Positions 1-6,292 of a stretch of DNA of 7,074 nucleotides are shown here, piece by piece. Source of the stretch: Coriobacteriia bacterium (GTDB lineage Bacteria; Actinomycetota; Coriobacteriia; Anaerosomatales; PALSA-660); assembly GCA_003133285.1 (NCBI GenBank), contig PKWR01000077.1, positions 1 through 7,074 of the forward strand, written 5' to 3'. A program made the position numbers and the translations under genes. Each line of letters opens with the position of its first letter. Positions within the stretch are counted from its first letter, which is position 1. The notes beneath the pieces were generated by a model, which was not told where the DNA came from, did not search any database, and was given only the letters and a program-made list of their open reading frames with translations.

Positions 1-2
1 CG

Positions 3-1004
3 TGGTACCAGTACTTCCCGGGCGGCGTGTGGCCCTCGGCGCCGCACTGGCTCGCCTACAAGGCGCCCCTGCTCGGGATCGGCGGCCTTGCGGTGGTGAT
101 CTTCCTGGTCGTCAGTGGCGCGGGCCTGTGCCGGCTCCTCGTGCTCAGGGCGCCGCAGATGCGGCCGTATCTGTGGCAGCGGATCGGGCGGCTGTTCGGC
201 GTGTTCTGGACCATCGCCCTCCCGGTCATCGCCCTGTGGTTCGCGCTGGGCTGGCTGCCCCTGCGCGATGCGGGGAACGCCGCACTCGTCCTGCTCGGGG
301 TCGGCTTCGTGAGCAAGGCGTCGTGGGCGGCAGTCTTCCCTTCGTGGTGGTACATGGCGATCGCGTGGCAGGTGGTGCTCGCCGCCCCCCTGATGGTGTG
401 GCTGATGCGCCGCATCCGCCCCGCGGGAGCGCTGGCAGTCACCGCCGTCGTCGTCATCGCCTCCTGCTATCTCGTGCCGCTGCTCAGCATGACTTGGGAC
501 GGCGAGAAGTCGTTGATCGTCGCGCGCGCCATGGAGGTGCTCGGCGGCGCGTTCCTCGCGCTCGAGCTGTGGCCCGAGGTGCGTGAGCGCCTGGGCGTCA
601 GCCGCCGCGGCGCGGCGCTGCTCGTGGCGGGCACCATCGCCGTGATCTTCGGCATGTACTTCAGCGGGCTCGGGGGGCGATGGCTCTACCGGGGGGCCGG
701 TCTCGCACTCGTCGCGGCGGTCGTCTACGCGCGCCCGCTGCAGCGCCTGGGCCGGGCACGGCTGTCGGCGTTCGCCGTCACCGCCGGGGGAGCGTCGTTC
801 GCCCTCTATCTGCTGCACGAGCCGGTGATGTCGATCATCCGGCGGCTGACGCACTCGCCGGACCACATCTCCATCTGGTTGCTCGGTCTCATCTCGCTGG
901 TGACGGTGACGCCACTCGCGGTACTGTTCAGCTACGCCGAACGGGCGTGGACCGCGCGCGCAGCAGCGCGTGCGAAGACGGACGTGAAGGGGGAGGCCGC
1001 GTGA
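3..1004 (+). CDS. Membrane acyltransferase, acyltransferase-3 family (5' partial)
   Basis: The visible 333 residues form a polytopic membrane protein with about eight to ten hydrophobic helices. The fold is recognisable as acyltransferase family 3, whose members transfer acyl groups (often acetyl) to cell-surface sugars, lipids or exported molecules. Near the visible N-terminus, IFLVVSGAGL followed by a basic LWQRIGRLFGVFW stretch matches the family's FF(V/L)SGF and RR..RL..P regions. The segment SWWYMAIAWQVVLAAPL corresponds to the central LWYL..E..FYL..P segment, though the usual Glu is Gln here. Close to the C-terminus, SFALYLLHEPV matches the family's S..YLLH.P motif. The frame is open to the window edge. 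The first helix, which carries the family's catalytic His, lies upstream, so the GTG at 27 is unlikely to be the true start. The stop overlaps the dgt start by four bases. The acceptor cannot be inferred. I am fairly sure of the family and unsure of the role. Confidence 0.78.
   Translation, partial: WYQYFPGGVWPSAPHWLAYKAPLLGIGGLAVVIFLVVSGAGLCRLLVLRAPQMRPYLWQRIGRLFGVFWTIALPVIALWFALGWLPLRDAGNAALVLLGVGFVSKASWAAVFPSWWYMAIAWQVVLAAPLMVWLMRRIRPAGALAVTAVVVIASCYLVPLLSMTWDGEKSLIVARAMEVLGGAFLALELWPEVRERLGVSRRGAALLVAGTIAVIFGMYFSGLGGRWLYRGAGLALVAAVVYARPLQRLGRARLSAFAVTAGGASFALYLLHEPVMSIIRRLTHSPDHISIWLLGLISLVTVTPLAVLFSYAERAWTARAAARAKTDVKGEAA
987..1003 (+). promoter_or_regulatory. Ribosome binding site and GTG start of dgt
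   Basis: A purine-rich AAGGGGGAGG (987-996) stands four bases before a GTG at 1001. The frame stays open far upstream (to an ATG at 680), but the upstream translation is shadow sequence inside the acyltransferase gene. The conserved dNTPase sequence only begins after residue 15 of the GTG-initiated product. The site therefore decides the start. It lies inside the last codons of the acyltransferase, and the GTGA overlap (1001-1004) suggests translational coupling. Confidence 0.8.
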
Positions 1005-2035
1005 GCGTCGTCACCCGGCTCGACATCGAAGCGGCGGAGCACCTCACGCTGTGTGACCGCGCCGCGTTCTCCGACCTCACTCGAGGGCGCGAGCGCGCCA
1101 TGGAGCTCGACCTCTACCGCACCGAGTACCAGCGCGACCGCGACCGCATCATCCACAGCAAGGCGTTCCGCCGGCTGATGCACAAGACGCAGGTCTTCCT
1201 GGCGCCGGAGGGCGATCACTACCGCACGCGGCTCACGCACACGCTCGAGGTTGCGCAGATCGCCCGCAGCATCGCGCGCGCGTTGCGTCTCAACGAGGAC
1301 CTCACGGAGGCCATCGCTCTCGGTCACGACCTCGGGCACACACCTTTCGGTCATGTCGGCGAGGACGCCATCTCCGAGTGCTACGACGTGCTGCGCGAGC
1401 GCTACCCGGCGCTGCCCGACCGCTACCACCACAACGTGCAGTCCCTGCGCGTGGTCGAGTACCTCGAGTACGACGGCAAGGGCCTCAACCTCACGTGGGA
1501 GGTGCGCGACGGCATCCTCAACCATACAGGGGCGGGCATGCCCGCCACGCTCGAGGGCCAGATCGTGCGGCTCGCCGACCGCATCGCCTACGTGAACCAC
1601 GACATCGACGACGCCGTCCGCGGCGGCGTGCTGGCCGAGGCCGACCTGCCTTTGGGGCCGACGGAGGTGCTCGGGCACACGCACGGCGCGCGGATCCGCA
1701 CGATGGTGCAGGACACGATCGCGGAGTCCGACGAATCGGACACCATCCGGATGAGCGAGCGGGTCTGGGACGCGATGATGGCGCTGCGCTCGTTCCTCTT
1801 CGAGCACGTGTACCTCTCGAAGCGCGCCAAGGAGGAGGAGCCGAAGTCCGAGGGGGTCGTGAAAGCGCTCTTCACCTACTACTTCGACAACCCGGAAGCC
1901 ATGCCGGACGAGTACCATCCCTCGGAGCCGGGGGAGCTCCCGCAGCGCGTCACCGACTACATCGCCGGGATGACCGACCGCTACGCGATCGGACGCTACG
2001 AGGACCTCTTCGTACCTGCTTCCTGGAGGATGTAG
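1001..2035 (+). CDS. dgt: HD-domain deoxyguanosinetriphosphate triphosphohydrolase (dNTPase), short form
   Basis: This is a 344-residue cytoplasmic enzyme predicted to hydrolyse dGTP or other dNTPs to deoxynucleoside plus tripolyphosphate, so controlling dNTP pools. The HD metal site is complete: His80 in RLTHTLEVAQI, His109-Asp110 in GHDLGHTPFGH, and Asp193 in RLADRIAYVNHDIDD. Other family blocks are the N-terminal YRTEYQRDRDRIIHSKAFRR (residues 39-58), HKTQVF (61-66), the HHNVQSLRVVEYL block (143-155) and a C-terminal DYIAGMTDRYA. The length fits the short dNTPase-like group of Firmicutes and related bacteria, not the longer E. coli Dgt (about 500 residues). The GTG start is set by the ribosome binding site just upstream. 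It overlaps the acyltransferase by four bases and is followed by a 135-base gap before hppA. dgt-dnaG proximity is known in actinobacteria such as Mycobacterium; here hppA lies between them. Substrate preference cannot be read from the sequence, and many short-form members are allosterically activated by another dNTP. Confidence 0.93.
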   Translation: MSVVTRLDIEAAEHLTLCDRAAFSDLTRGRERAMELDLYRTEYQRDRDRIIHSKAFRRLMHKTQVFLAPEGDHYRTRLTHTLEVAQIARSIARALRLNEDLTEAIALGHDLGHTPFGHVGEDAISECYDVLRERYPALPDRYHHNVQSLRVVEYLEYDGKGLNLTWEVRDGILNHTGAGMPATLEGQIVRLADRIAYVNHDIDDAVRGGVLAEADLPLGPTEVLGHTHGARIRTMVQDTIAESDESDTIRMSERVWDAMMALRSFLFEHVYLSKRAKEEEPKSEGVVKALFTYYFDNPEAMPDEYHPSEPGELPQRVTDYIAGMTDRYAIGRYEDLFVPASWRM

Positions 2036-2170
2036 CGAATGCGTGGCGCCGGGAAGGATTGTCCGCTACGCTTGCCGAATACTCGGGGGAACGGCGCACG
2101 CGCCGCGCCCGCGGTTCGTCGGGGCATGGAGACATCGGACTAACGGGTCGCGCGACGAGGGAGTGAAGCA
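2036..2170 (+). other. dgt-hppA intergenic region, probably carrying the hppA promoter
   Basis: This 135-base gap separates dgt from hppA. It is long enough for a promoter, and the change to highly biased codons in hppA suggests an independently and strongly expressed gene. I could not assign a convincing -35/-10 pair. TTGTCC (2059-2064) and TACGCT (2067-2072) resemble the two hexamers separately but are not spaced as a pair. The downstream half holds two GC dyads (2092-2114). No T-run terminator follows dgt. GAGGGAG (2157-2163), seven bases before the ATG, is the hppA ribosome binding site. Confidence 0.4.
2092..2114. repeat. Two overlapping GC-rich inverted repeats upstream of hppA
   Basis: CGGCGCACGCGCCG (2092-2105) is a perfect dyad apart from its central two bases. 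CCGCGCCCGCGG (2103-2114) is a second one, sharing three bases with the first. They lie 57-79 bases before the hppA start, where an operator or a 5' leader structure could be. There is no T tract, so they do not look like a terminator. In DNA this GC-rich such dyads arise easily by chance, so the functional reading is weak. Confidence 0.3.
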
Positions 2171-4294
2171 ATGACATACGTGCTCGTGGCAATTCTATGT
2201 TCGCTGGTCGGGCTCGGCACCGCTGCGTACTACGCTACGTGGGTCCTGAAGCAGGATCCGGGCTCGGCGCTGATGCAGAAGATCTCGAAGCACATCCAGG
2301 AGGGCGCCCTCGCGTTCCTCACCCGTGAGTACCGCACGGTGGCGATCGTCCTCGTCGCGGTCGCGATCGCGATGACGGTCTTCCTGCGGGCCAGCGGCGG
2401 CATCGTGATGGCGCTGGCATACCTCGTGGGCGCCGTCTTCTCCGGCTCCGCCGGCTTCATCGGCCTCACGATCGCGACGCGTGCGAACTCGCGCACCACG
2501 CACGCAGCGACGAAGAGCATGCCGAAGGCGCTCGAGGTCGCGTTCCGCGGCGGCGCCGTCATGGGTCTGACCGTGGCCGGCCTCGGCCTGTTGGGCGTGT
2601 CGCTGTGCTTCGTGGTCTTCCTGTTCGCCAGCGGCCTCGTCAAGGACCTCGAGTTGGTCCCGGGCGCGATGCTGTCGATCTTCGGGATGCAGATCCCCGC
2701 GACCACCATCTTCTCCGACATCATCCCCGGCTTCGGCTTGGGCGCCTCGACGATCGCGCTGTTCGCGCGTGTCGGCGGCGGCATCTACACCAAGGCCGCT
2801 GACGTCGGCGCCGACCTGGTCGGCAAGGTCGAGGCCGGGATCCCCGAGGACGATCCCCGCAACCCCGCGGTCATCGCTGACAACGTCGGCGACAACGTCG
2901 GCGACGTCGCCGGCATGGGCGCGGACCTCTACGAGTCCTACGTCGGCGCCATCGTCGCGCCGCTGGCCCTCGGCTCGCTGCTCCTCGGCTTCCGCGGCGC
3001 CCTGCTCCCGCTGCTCATCGCTGCGGTCGGCATGATCTGCTCCGCGATCGCGACTCTGTTCGTTCGCGGCAAGGAAGGCGGCAACCCCGGTCGTGCACTC
3101 TCGCTCGGCACGTACGGCGCTGCGATCCTGACGCTCGTGGCATGCCTGCCGCTCGTCCTGTGGCTGGTCCCGGCCGGTACGGCGTTCGCCGGCAAGTCGG
3201 TCGTGAACCCGATCGGCTTCTTCATCGCGATCTTCGTGGGACTGGCGGCCGGAATGGCCATCGGCCAGGCCTCCGAGATCTACACCTCCGACGCGCACCA
3301 GGCGGTCAAGAAGATCGCTGAGGCCGCCAAGACCGGTCCCGCGACCGTCATCCTCGCCGGTATCGCCACGGGCATGCAGTCGACCGCCGCGTCGATCATC
3401 TTCCTGGTCATCGCCATGGGCGTCAGCTACGTCGCGGGCGAGTGGGCCATGCCCCTCGGCGGCGGCATCTTCGCTGTCGGCCTCTCCGCGATCGGCATGC
3501 TCGCCACCACCGGCATCGTGGTCGCCGTGGACGCGTACGGCCCGATCGCCGACAACGCCGGCGGCATCTCCGAGATGAGCCACCAGGGCCCCGAGGTCCG
3601 CGCCATCACGGACTCGCTGGACTCGGTCGGCAACACCACGGCCGCCATCGCCAAGGGCTTCGCCATCGCCTCGGCCGCGGTCACCGCGCTCGCGTACTTC
3701 CAGCTCTACGCCACCAAGGTCGGGCTGGACAGGATCGACATCCTGCAGAGCAACGTGATCATCGGCCTCTTCATCGGAGGCATGTTCCCGTTCCTGTTCT
3801 CCTCGCTGGCGATCAACGCCGTCGGCCGTGCCGCACAGGCGATGATCGAAGAGGTCCGTCGTCAGTTCCGCGAGATCACAGGTCTGAGGGAGGGCGTCGA
3901 AGGCGTCGAGGGCGAGTACAGCAAGTGCGTCGACATCGCCACGACCGCTGCCCTGCGTGAGATGATCCTGCCGGCGTCGCTCGCCTGCGCCCTGCCGATC
4001 CTCGTGGGCCTCTACTCCAAGAGCATGCTCGGCGGCTTCCTGGCCGGTTCCCTGATCGTCGGATTCCTGCTCGCCATCTTCATGGCGAACTCCGGCGGCG
4101 CGTGGGACAACGCCAAGAAGTACATCGAGGGCGGCGCCATGGGCGGCAAGGGCTCGGACGCACACCACGCGGCTGTCGTCGGCGACACCGTCGGCGACCC
4201 GTTCAAGGACACCGCCGGACCGTCGATGAACATCCTCATCAAGGTCATGTCTGTCATCGCCGTCGTGTTCGCGCCTCTGTTCACGCGGGGGTAG
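2171..4294 (+). CDS. hppA: Membrane-bound ion-translocating pyrophosphatase (K+-dependent type)
   Basis: This 707-residue integral membrane protein of about 16 helices hydrolyses PPi and pumps H+ and/or Na+ out across the membrane. All signature blocks are present: IQEGALAFL.REY (42-54), the PPi/Mg2+ loop DVGADLVGKVEAGIPEDD (211-228) followed by DNVGDNVGD (237-245), DAYGPIADNAGG (454-465), DNAKK (646-650) and GDTVGDPFKDTAGPSMN (671-687). Length is normal for bacterial members. Ala491 and Ala494 in GNTTAAIAKG match the K+-dependent class (Ala and Gly/Ala, where K+-independent enzymes have Lys and Thr). The gate glutamate is Glu255, three residues after Asp252 in ADLYESY. That is the place used by Thermotoga-type Na+ pumps, not the +7 place of plant H+ pumps, so the ion is uncertain. 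The ATG at 2171 follows a good ribosome binding site. A strong hairpin follows the gene. Codons are more G/C-ended than at the end of dnaG (5 A/T-ended codons in the last 50, against 14), consistent with high expression. Confidence 0.96.
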   Translation: MTYVLVAILCSLVGLGTAAYYATWVLKQDPGSALMQKISKHIQEGALAFLTREYRTVAIVLVAVAIAMTVFLRASGGIVMALAYLVGAVFSGSAGFIGLTIATRANSRTTHAATKSMPKALEVAFRGGAVMGLTVAGLGLLGVSLCFVVFLFASGLVKDLELVPGAMLSIFGMQIPATTIFSDIIPGFGLGASTIALFARVGGGIYTKAADVGADLVGKVEAGIPEDDPRNPAVIADNVGDNVGDVAGMGADLYESYVGAIVAPLALGSLLLGFRGALLPLLIAAVGMICSAIATLFVRGKEGGNPGRALSLGTYGAAILTLVACLPLVLWLVPAGTAFAGKSVVNPIGFFIAIFVGLAAGMAIGQASEIYTSDAHQAVKKIAEAAKTGPATVILAGIATGMQSTAASIIFLVIAMGVSYVAGEWAMPLGGGIFAVGLSAIGMLATTGIVVAVDAYGPIADNAGGISEMSHQGPEVRAITDSLDSVGNTTAAIAKGFAIASAAVTALAYFQLYATKVGLDRIDILQSNVIIGLFIGGMFPFLFSSLAINAVGRAAQAMIEEVRRQFREITGLREGVEGVEGEYSKCVDIATTAALREMILPASLACALPILVGLYSKSMLGGFLAGSLIVGFLLAIFMANSGGAWDNAKKYIEGGAMGGKGSDAHHAAVVGDTVGDPFKDTAGPSMNILIKVMSVIAVVFAPLFTRG

Positions 4295-4350
4295 GCACGG
4301 CGTACACGGGTTTCGCGCGCGCCTGCGCGGGCATGAATGATCGGTAGCGT

Positions 4351-4400
4351 CCGCACGCTCCCGGGGGCAGACAAGCCCTCGGGAGCGTCGGCGCGTTTCT
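4351..4400 (+). terminator. Strong hairpin with short T run between hppA and dnaG
   Basis: ACGCTCCCG (4355-4363) pairs exactly with CGGGAGCGT (4380-4388). The stem continues inward through a G-T wobble (4364/4379) and GGGC/GCCC (4365-4368 with 4375-4378), giving about 14 pairs closed by the loop AGACAA (4369-4374). An outer CCG/CGG (4351-4353 with 4389-4391) can add three more pairs across one bulged C. A short T-rich run, TTTCT, follows at 4396-4400 after a four-base GC spacer, so the U tract is weak. It lies 56 bases after the hppA stop and 22 bases before the dnaG ATG. It most likely terminates hppA transcription, perhaps only partly, since no clear dnaG promoter is visible between it and the dnaG ribosome binding site. 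Confidence 0.75.
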
Positions 4401-4421
4401 GCAGTCGAGAGGAGGTGGGCC

Positions 4422-6263
4422 ATGGGTCGCATATCTGACGAGGACGTCGCACGGGTGCGCGATGCCACCGACATCGTGGCCCTCGTCTCCGAGACGACGC
4501 CGCTGCGACAGAAGGGCCGCCTGTTCTGGGGGCTGTGCCCGTTCCACGGCGAGAAGACCGCGTCGTTCAAGGTCGACCCCTCCACGCAGCTGTGGCACTG
4601 CTTCGGGTGCGGTCTGGGGGGCGATGCGTTCGGGTTCGTGATGAAGACGCAGAACCTCGAGTTCCCGGACGCCATCCGCCTGCTGGCCGAGCGTGCCCGG
4701 ATCGAGATCGTCGAGGAGGGCGGCGCGGGCGTGCCGATGGGCCGCAAGGAGCGGCTCGTGGCGGCCTCGGGCGCTGCAGCCGAGTACTTCCACAAGCAGC
4801 TTGCCGCCTCCAAGGAGCCGGGCGCTGAGACGGCGAGGAAGTACCTCGCAGGTCGCGGCTTCGGCTCGGAGGTCGCGAAGCGCTGGATGCTGGGCTACGC
4901 CTCCGGCGGACGCGGCGCGCTGACGGCCTGGCTCGCGACGCAGGGGTTCACGCGCGACGAGGCGGTGGAAGCCAACCTCGCGCTCGTCGGCGACAAGGGA
5001 GAGACCAAGGACCGGTTCTTCAACCGGGTCATGTTCCCGATCTCGGACCTGCAAGGGCGGGTCATCGCCTTCGGCGGGCGCGTGATCGGCGACGGGCAGC
5101 CGAAGTACCTGAACTCGTCGGACACGCCGATCTTCCACAAGTCCGCGAACATGTACGCGATCGACCGCGCGAAGAGCGCGATCGTCTCCACGGGGACGGC
5201 GGTCGTGGTCGAGGGCTACACCGATGTCATCGCCCTGCACGAGGCGGGCATCACCAACGTCGTCGCGACCTTGGGGACCGCGCTGACCGCGCGGCACGTG
5301 AAGCTGCTCGCCCGGTTCGCGAAGCGCATCGTCTACCTCTTCGACGGCGACGCGGCGGGCATGCGGGCGGCCGACCGCGCCGCCGAGTTCCTCGACTTCT
5401 CGTCGACACCCGAGGCCGGCGCGTCGCGTCTGGACCTGCTCGTGGCGGTCATGCCGGACGGGCTCGACCCGGCGGACTTCGTCGTCGCACGCGGCGTGGA
5501 AGCGCTCCAGTCCGTCATCGACGGCGCCGAGCCGTTGCTGCGCTTCGTCATCGACCGTCGCCTCGACGCGCACGACCTCACGACGCCCGAGGGCCGTACG
5601 CGCGCGCTCGACGACGCGGCCGCGGTCATCGCGAGCATCCGGGGCTCGATCCTGGCGCAGGACTACGCGAACTACGTCGCCGGCCGCCTGCACACCGACT
5701 ACGCGACCGTCGCGGCCGTGGCGAGAAGCGCGCGTCCGGCCTTCGACGGGCAGGCCGCCAAGGCCGCGGGCGACGGCGGTCCGAGCGCACCGGCTCCGCG
5801 GCCTGCGGCGCAGGGGGCGCACGTGCGGATCGAGCAGGAGCTGGCGCGACAGATCGCCGTCGCGCCGCAATTGCGCGAGCAGGTACGGGATTTGCTATCC
5901 ATCGACAGTGCTTTGACGGATGCCGCGACGGAGGCCGTCGTCCGTTCGATCGTGGAGGCGGGGGACGCGACCGGACGGGCACTGTTCGAAGCAGTGGCGG
6001 CGCGTGATCGCGCCGCGGCGGACGCCCTCTCGACCTACCTGGTGGACGGGCTCGACCCGTCCGAGGCGTTGGAGCGTTTTCCGGAGACCCTGGGGCGGCT
6101 GATGCAGTTCGGGCTGCGGCGCGAGGTGTTGCGTCTGCAATCCGAGATGCGTGATGCGGAGAGTTCTAGGGATTCGGCCTTGTATGACGAATTGTTCCGA
6201 AGGGCTGCCGAAGTGCAACGCAGGCTCTCAGAGCTGCGCAGCGTCGACCCGGTCGGCCACTGA
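4422..6263 (+). CDS. dnaG: DNA primase DnaG
   Basis: This 613-residue primase makes the short RNA primers for lagging-strand synthesis, working with the replicative helicase DnaB. Domains in order: an N-terminal CHC2 zinc-binding domain with ligands Cys39, His42, Cys60 and Cys63 (CPFH, HCFGC); the RNA polymerase core with MFPISDLQGRVIAFGGR (204-220) and PKYLNSS (227-233); and the TOPRIM fold with Glu264 (VVVEGYTD) and Asp308/Asp310 (LFDGDAAG), almost the same numbering as E. coli (265, 309, 311). An Ala/Pro/Gly-rich linker (about 440-466) leads to a helical C-terminal domain (about 467-607), expected to bind DnaB. AGGAGGTG (4410-4417) precedes the ATG closely, and the N-terminus aligns with other DnaG proteins. 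The gene is 26 bases from rpoD and probably cotranscribed with it. The last 50 codons are unusually rich in A/T-ended codons (14, by hand count). All catalytic and zinc residues are intact. Confidence 0.97.
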   Translation: MGRISDEDVARVRDATDIVALVSETTPLRQKGRLFWGLCPFHGEKTASFKVDPSTQLWHCFGCGLGGDAFGFVMKTQNLEFPDAIRLLAERARIEIVEEGGAGVPMGRKERLVAASGAAAEYFHKQLAASKEPGAETARKYLAGRGFGSEVAKRWMLGYASGGRGALTAWLATQGFTRDEAVEANLALVGDKGETKDRFFNRVMFPISDLQGRVIAFGGRVIGDGQPKYLNSSDTPIFHKSANMYAIDRAKSAIVSTGTAVVVEGYTDVIALHEAGITNVVATLGTALTARHVKLLARFAKRIVYLFDGDAAGMRAADRAAEFLDFSSTPEAGASRLDLLVAVMPDGLDPADFVVARGVEALQSVIDGAEPLLRFVIDRRLDAHDLTTPEGRTRALDDAAAVIASIRGSILAQDYANYVAGRLHTDYATVAAVARSARPAFDGQAAKAAGDGGPSAPAPRPAAQGAHVRIEQELARQIAVAPQLREQVRDLLSIDSALTDAATEAVVRSIVEAGDATGRALFEAVAARDRAAADALSTYLVDGLDPSEALERFPETLGRLMQFGLRREVLRLQSEMRDAESSRDSALYDELFRRAAEVQRRLSELRSVDPVGH

Positions 6264-6274
6264 TCGAACGATCC

Positions 6275-6292
6275 ATGGTTAGGAGACTTGTG
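6275..6292 (+). promoter_or_regulatory. Ribosome binding site deciding the rpoD start
   Basis: Two in-frame starts are possible for the sigma gene: ATG at 6275 and GTG at 6290. AGGAG (6281-6285) lies four bases before the GTG, whereas no purine-rich site stands at the right distance before the ATG. The GTG product begins MSATPKK; the ATG product would add only MVRRL. The GTG is preferred. The spacing is slightly short, so the ATG cannot be excluded. Confidence 0.65.

Noticed and set aside
680..1000. N-terminal extension of dgt from an ATG at 680
   Set aside because: The extra 107 residues are Arg/Ala/Gly-rich shadow sequence of the acyltransferase. The GTG at 1001 has a strong ribosome binding site and fits the family length.
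932..1918. Minus-strand open frame of 328 codons opposite dgt
   Set aside because: It shows the same high-GC shadow pattern; the + strand encodes a complete dNTPase.
1001..2035. dgt as part of an anti-phage dNTP-depletion system
   Set aside because: Some dGTPases do act in phage defence, but this one is in a housekeeping cluster with dnaG and rpoD, is of the ordinary short type and has no defence neighbours in the window.
4316..4329. CGCGC/GCGCG small inverted repeat after the hppA stop
   Set aside because: It has only five pairs around a four-base loop and no T run. It is much weaker than the hairpin at 4351-4391 and expected by chance in GC-rich DNA.
2195..4813. Very long open frame on the minus strand (872 codons) opposite hppA and the start of dnaG
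   Set aside because: It is the mirror of a strongly G/C3-biased gene. The product is a low-complexity run of Asp, Arg, Glu, Gly and Ala with no recognisable domain, and it crosses the hppA terminator and the dnaG start. Codon bias explains the lack of stops.
4281..5870. Minus-strand open frame of 529 codons opposite dnaG
   Set aside because: The translation is Arg/Val/Asp-rich shadow sequence without motifs, and the + strand frame is an intact primase with all catalytic residues.
5913..5941. Possible internal rpoD promoter with a good -35-like TTGACG at 5913-5918 inside dnaG
   Set aside because: No TAnnnT-like -10 hexamer occurs 16-19 bases downstream, so the hexamer alone is not enough to call a promoter.
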